64,000 bases of DNA from Ostrinia nubilalis (lineage: Eukaryota > Arthropoda > Insecta > Lepidoptera > Crambidae): positions 7,316,001 through 7,380,000 of the forward strand of contig NC_087104.1 of NCBI RefSeq assembly GCF_963855985.1, in the 5' to 3' direction. Both the position numbers and the translations under genes were made by a program. The notes beneath the pieces were generated by a model. That model saw nothing but the letters and a program-made list of their open reading frames with translations. It was not told the origin of the DNA and ran no database searches. Position 1 is the stretch's first letter. The number at the start of each line of letters is the position of its first letter. Of this stretch, positions 58,630 through 64,000 are shown one piece after another.

Positions 58630-61600
58630 ACTTAATAAAATGTTAACGTGGTTATTTCTCATCGCCAAGTAAAGAATCAAAAACTTAATTCCAATTCCGA
58701 AACTCTATCGAAAACGTCCTCAGGAGATTTAGTTCGACCGTATTAGTAGATTGGATGGCAGGCAGACCATAAAAACCGACTCCGCGAACCATTCGCCATC
58801 ACTTCATTGAGCAGCGTTTATAGTGCGGCCGGCTTTTGTCTCTGGACATGGAGTGATTGACTTTTGATTCAAGTGGGCTGGAAAAAGGGAATGAATCGTG
58901 TACTTTTTGTATGCAGGCTTGTACAGAGGTAGTGTCACGTCATAAATGGTAGGTACCTACTTCCAAATACGAATGCTATGTGAGTAGGTAAGTAAATCAA
59001 TTTTTGCGCTTACATCTAACCTGTCATGTCATGCATCATGATTGGAAAAACTGACCCCGCGCAATAGGATTAGGCGATGCAGAAGAAGAATATTCAATCT
59101 GTCATGCTTACGGTTCAGTAAAGTTTTCTAGGACGCTACTGTATCGCATTATCTGCCATAAGTCAAGTGAAATTTCATGGTGAGGCGGATCGCCAATGCG
59201 TTCGATAGATCAATTGAAAACCACACTTAGTGTTTCACTCCACGTAAATATTTTCATAGGTTAGTAAGATCTAAGGGCTAAAGAATCCATTACATTCCAT
59301 CAGTATCCTCAAAGGAGGACTTATACAACCTTTCTCTAAACACGCGGAGTGCATTTCCCAACGTTACCTCGTGCTGTGAGGGCGAGGGCCTGCACAGGAC
59401 CTCCTCTGAGTAATCAGCCGAGTGCCAATGTAATCTCATTGTTACACGCTTATCGCCAATGGTATATAGGTACGATACAAGTATCTGTGAGAATAGTGAT
59501 GTTGAAAGGCTTTTGAATCAAATTGTAATCGATTTGATGTTTTTGGGATTTAAAAATCGACTTTTAATCGAATTACCTACTCGATTAGTTCGGTGAATTT
59601 AATTCAGAAACGAGCTTACGAGCTTGTTTATTATGTGCCACTAAACTTTAGTTTTGTAACCTTAACTAGAAAGCTAGTCATCATCAATCCAAATCAACCT
59701 AGTTAAATAGTTCTGTTCACTTGTCCACTCCTTTGAATCCCCACAGTGCTACAGTGCACAAGTCTGACTCACATCACACCGGATTCTTGGACCATATGAC
59801 TTATTTTACGAGTATCCTAAATACTATCCTCTCTGCTTCTTCTCAGCTCTTGCCAAATGTTGGTCTCGAAGCGCTGGTAGGGTAAAAAATTAAGAGACAT
59901 GAGGCTCCTTAAGAGCAAATTAGTTGCGATTATGTAAGTAGGACTTAAATAGTCTTTACAAATAAATAAATTTTGACTTTGACTTCAAACAAACGAGCAT
60001 CTCTTTCGTTCCATTCGCACTCATCACGATTTTGCATCACCATTTCACTCGATTGCAACGGAACCAACTCTACAACGAGTAGGTATGTAAATGTATCTCC
60101 CGCAGGAGTTAGATTTCTAATGTAATTGACAGCTAAAATAAAACCCCTTCGACCACGATGGACCGAGGGATGGAGCCCTCGCTTATGATAATGACAGCGA
60201 TTGTAAAGTCTCGCCCCATCGACTCCGTTTAGTCTTAGACCAGCGAGTTCTCGATTATGATTTGATTAAGTTCAGCATACACAATTAAAAGGTTGACAAT
60301 AAACATCCATAATCAAAATACTCAAATTGAAAAGGCTTTGGCCCTTGTTCCTGATTGTTAGGTTGATAATACTTATTTCTATTTTTTATTTAGTAGGTAC
60401 CTATTTCAAGATGACACAAGAGTCTTCCGTCGAGATCCCACTATGCTATTAATTTAAACCAACCAAGGTCAAGGACAAGGCATAGATCTATTGTTTCAAA
60501 CGAATTCAATACTATTTATTGCAAATTACCAAACTGAACTTTATCTAAACTTCTTTACAATTTTGCGTCAATTTATTTCAAACTTCTTTTCACCGGCCAG
60601 TAACCCCACCCTCCATTATGTGAATAAACCCTCGTTAAATTCATTTAGTAACGCAGTGCCAGAGGGATGACCTCCCTGTGAGAGCCGTGACGTCACTCGT
60701 CACGTGGGCCTCACACGTGATGGCCTCAGCGGTCACATGATCAAGTAGGGAAACCAGGATTTGGGAAAATCCAGGTCAAGTTTCTGTTAAATTAAAATTT
60801 TAAGTTTTTTTGTTAGAAATAACACTTGGTGATAACTTAGGTAAGTAGACTTGTCACCTTTATTCAAATTAGGTTGCTTTAGCTTCAAAAAAATCTGTAG
60901 TCATAAATCATAATAACTTAGAGAACTTCAGTAAAACAATTTTAGAGGCTGAAAATTAGCTCGAACGTCATCATAACCCACTTTAGTCTAATTTTAAACA
61001 TTAATCCTTTTCCAATACAAACAGCAAATGCTTTGTTTCTATAAAACCGAATGAACCGAGCGCAAAAATAGCAAATGGTAAAAACTAAAAATACTTCGCT
61101 TATTCCCATAGTTCATAGCGCTGGATGGGGATAGAAAGTTTACAATCTATTCAATGGGATAAGTGACAGAGCATAATGTCCATTTCCATCCATCCAAATC
61201 TGATTGCTATATAAATACAGGCTTGTTATTTATATATAACGCTGTAATATCTTCAGGATTTTTCAATAATTTATCAACTGTCCTTGTATCATGTACTTCA
61301 TCTGTAATAAAATTTTCCCCTCTGCTTTTCATGCTGACTGTACTAAGTAGGTGCTTAAAACGGTAATACCTACGCCTACAGTTTATAGCAGACTCTAAGC
61401 CCTTCTTCAGAAAGATTTTCCATCCTACATACTTTTCTATTTCCATCTAGCCTTCTTACATCCATCCCACCTGCCACTTTTAACTGCTAAATTGGGAAAA
61501 TCCCTAATAATTTGCACGCGTGGACTATCAGCGACCCCACCCACCGAACAAAGCCCACTCGTTTTCACAATTTTCCCTCGGAACCCCCATTCAAAGCTAT

Positions 61601-62420
61601 CCAAAGCAAACTTTACGCAAGAGACCGGAGTTTATGTAAAACAATACACTTTACAAGGATTCACGACTATTTTATAAGGGAAATTGCGCGAGGTACCTAC
61701 CGACCGAACCACCCATTTTCTCTAAACGTTTTGACAAGCTGTACATTTGAATTTGTCGCCTGTCCACCGGAGCGGAAAACTTACAATTAATATTAAAACA
61801 TGCGCAATAAAATAAACGCAAGCAGTCGGAAAGTATACGCGTCAGTCCAGCGGGCGCCATCTAGCGTGCTTTTGACAAGTCTATTATGCCATAGCAGGAC
61901 CAGACGAGCCTAAAATTGCGTTTTAAACACAAACAAAACTAAGCTGTATTTTAAAGTAGATAAAAATCTTATTTCAAGAAACAACAAGCATAATCGTGTG
62001 TTGGTTAAGGATGTGTTACTGTACGTGCAAATGATCCTTGTGATTATTGTTAACAAAATGTAATGGGACAACACTGTTACTAAAGTCGTTTTGCATACTT
62101 TATAGTATTACTCTAGGTCCCAATCCCAACCTTGGATAGAAACCTTGTAATTACTTAATTTATCTTTTGAAGGACCATATTTTATTTCACATTTGGGCAA
62201 TTATACCTACTGATTTATAGAATCTGCTGGTTTTTCAATGTCTATCTATAGCCCCACTAGAGATTCGAACCCATGTCCATTAAAGATTCAGTCAGCTACT
62301 AAGTCACAGAAGCATTGAATTTAAATGTAAAGAAGACATTCATCAAGATAAGTTTGTATGTAATTTTCTAAAATAATCCAAAGCATTTATTCAACTACAA
62401 TCTACTGTCATAGCAATATG
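58630..62420. other. No gene recognised; LINE tail
   Basis: Intergenic-looking DNA. Around 59,940-59,990 AAATAAATAAATTTTGACTT resembles a LINE 3' tail. A tRNA-like B-box (GGACATGGGTTCGAATCTC on the minus strand) near 62,255-62,285 suggests a SINE relic. Short open frames on both strands show no motifs. Confidence 0.5.
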
Positions 62421-62845
62421 TGTTATTCTCAGTTGTCACCCGTGACAGGCGGCATATGCACGCGGCTGTTCCCACTGGCCCCGTAACGACCTGTCAGACC
62501 TGTCACTACTGTGATACTGTCACGGCGCGGCGAGGTCCCGTCGTCCGCCATCGCAATGATGACAGTATCTCTGCTTTCATCAGGACCCTTCGGTTGTTTC
62601 ATTATTTTTATATCAGTCGATCTGTTAGGTTTTTGAGCGGTGTAAGTTGCTAATGTTTTTTAAAACGTATTGTTTTTAGTACCTAACTCAGAATACGGAA
62701 CAAACCAGAAACCGTCAACGGGCGTAAATGTGTATTCATATAAATTACTCCAAATCGCACTAATTTGACTTTAGAGCAATTAGTCAATGGCCGGCGCGCG
62801 CATTGTTTACATATCCGTCAGATTGACACTTTATAATTAAATTAA

Positions 62846-62920
62846 GCCGTCTTGTGCCGTTCCAACATGTAAGAATGCTACTGGAATTACGAAGAAAGTG
62901 CATGGGATCATGTTTTATCC
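62846..62920 (+). pseudogene. THAP-like exon fragment
   Basis: The plus strand reads CAVPTCKNATGITKKVHGIM followed by FYP and a GTAAGT donor. C-x4-C and the FYP block with an intron directly after it fit the first half of a THAP zinc finger. No ATG is in frame upstream (a TAA lies just before), so it is either an internal exon of a gene or a dead transposase piece. Confidence 0.45.
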
Positions 62921-62952
62921 GTAAGTAGCACATTTCCAATTCATTTTAATTA

Positions 62953-63673
62953 TAGCCTGACCAGGAACATAAAAACCCTCGCCATGTTGCGGAAAACTAA
63001 TGGTACTAATTTCTTTTAATGGCAACAGTAACTGAAAACTTCATTGACATGTCACCTTGCATGTCAGCCTATTGCTGTCAAAGTGTAAACAAACTTTATT
63101 TTAAATGTGCGCAATTGATTTTGTGAATTAAATTGCTAAAATCTTTTTATAGTCGTGAAAGAAAAGTGGTTCACAATGTGTTAAAGTATTTGTCGAAGGG
63201 AAATACTAAGGGTTCGGACAATATTTTCATTGAATAATGTTTCCGACAAAGGTTGTCAAATTGACTGTCATGTTTATCGTATAGTACAGTCCACTATGAA
63301 AATTAGCTGTGGTTTGTTTCAACTACCTATTTTAAAATTTTCTGTCACTTTCTAAGTGTTGAATTTTATGGAATTGGGAAAGAAGTACCGAGTTTGAAGC
63401 GTATTCAAGTTCTGAATTTGATTATTGATGAATAATAAAATAAATCCTACTAGCTCGATTGATGGTTTCATTTAATTTATTTAAACCAGGTTACCTATAA
63501 TAATATTTTTTGGTTAATTTATGAAAATATCAAATTAGCCCGTAATCCTGAATCCTGATGATACATAAAGTTAGCCTATTAATTTAACACAGGTACGACT
63601 GTACTCAGTGTTGCACTATCAAATGCGATTGACGCGCCTCTATGCCAGGGTTTTTATGTTCCTGGTCAGGCTA
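62953..63673. mobile_element. MITE family 3, copy 2 (empty-site reference)
   Basis: 721 bp with ends TAGCCTGACCAGGAACATAA and TTATGTTCCTGGTCAGGCTA, flanked by TA. It is highly similar to 40,246-41,302 but lacks the T-run insertion. No coding frame. Confidence 0.88.
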
Positions 63674-63849
63674 TAAATAATAATTTTCAAAAAAAATCAC
63701 GGTTGTATTTTGTAAGTGTTGCCACAGGTCAACGGAATATTTTACCCTACTTTTTTATATTGAATTACATTTGTCTATAAAAAATTCACGCGTTAATTTT
63801 GTTAGCGTTACCACAGAATAATGGAATATTTTCCCCATCCTTTTTGTTT

Positions 63850-63960
63850 TAATTAGTTTTTAGTGTAATTTCATCCATGACATGACAAGCTGATTAATTA
63901 AATTATAAGTGCCACTTGTGGTCTAAACTGAATAAATATTTTTGATTTTGATTTGATTTT
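63850..63960 (+). repeat. LINE-like 3' tail
   Basis: GTCTAAACTGAATAAATATT followed by TTTGATTTTGATTTGATTTT resembles the 3' end and short repeat tail of CR1/Jockey-type LINEs that are common in Lepidoptera. Confidence 0.4.
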
Positions 63961-64000
63961 AATATATTTAATTAATTTATAATATTACTCCGTAAATAAT

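Noticed and set aside
1..64000. CRISPR arrays, bacterial operons or bacterial-type RNA genes
   Set aside because: Introns, LINEs, Helitrons and LTR elements show a eukaryotic nuclear genome; no regularly spaced short repeats of CRISPR type were seen.

Overview
This is an AT-rich eukaryotic window that looks like moth or butterfly (Lepidoptera) DNA. Helitron ends of the lepidopteran type (ATTATAAATGCGAAAGT at the start, GGGCAAAAGCTAGT at the end), many short inverted-repeat elements, RTE-like LINE tails and a BEL/Pao retrotransposon all occur. Genes have short exons with GT-AG introns. Everything here was read by eye; no alignment or database search was run.

The host genes are a minus-strand cluster of three M14 zinc-carboxypeptidase family genes. 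Gene B (exons between 20,604 and 29,088) gives a complete 440-residue product with signal peptide, propeptide and all catalytic residues, including the Asp pair that marks carboxypeptidase B-type (Lys/Arg) specificity. Gene A (18,430-20,331) starts about 270 bp downstream of B in the same direction. It has an M14 fold but has lost all three zinc ligands, and no signal peptide or propeptide is visible. Gene C (36,339 to at least 42,006) is a third paralog that has lost the HxxE zinc ligands. It also carries a long charged Lys/Arg/Glu-rich region upstream of the M14 domain, encoded by several exons whose phases match; its 5' end is unresolved. The cluster therefore holds one probable working enzyme and two probable pseudo-enzymes.

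The rest is mostly mobile DNA. Positions 1-17.9 kb hold no recognisable gene: a perfect hairpin, a LINE RT relic, two oppositely oriented copies of a TA-flanked inverted-repeat element (one with nested insertions), a Helitron end and a decayed tandem repeat. Introns and gaps of the carboxypeptidase cluster hold several MITE families, a composite hAT-type element with an exact 8-bp target duplication (33,555-35,775), RTE tails and a 120-bp tandem duplication.

From 47.9 to 58.6 kb a BEL/Pao retrotransposon (48,004-58,471, minus strand) sits inside a Helitron fragment. Its 587-bp LTRs differ at only three positions, yet its interior is broken by four nested insertions (a fold-back element, a hAT element containing an RTE fragment, a hAT-type MITE, and a THAP-domain fragment element) and by two reading-frame breaks. 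From 58.6 kb to the end I see only repeats, a LINE tail and a second THAP-like exon fragment next to a MITE.
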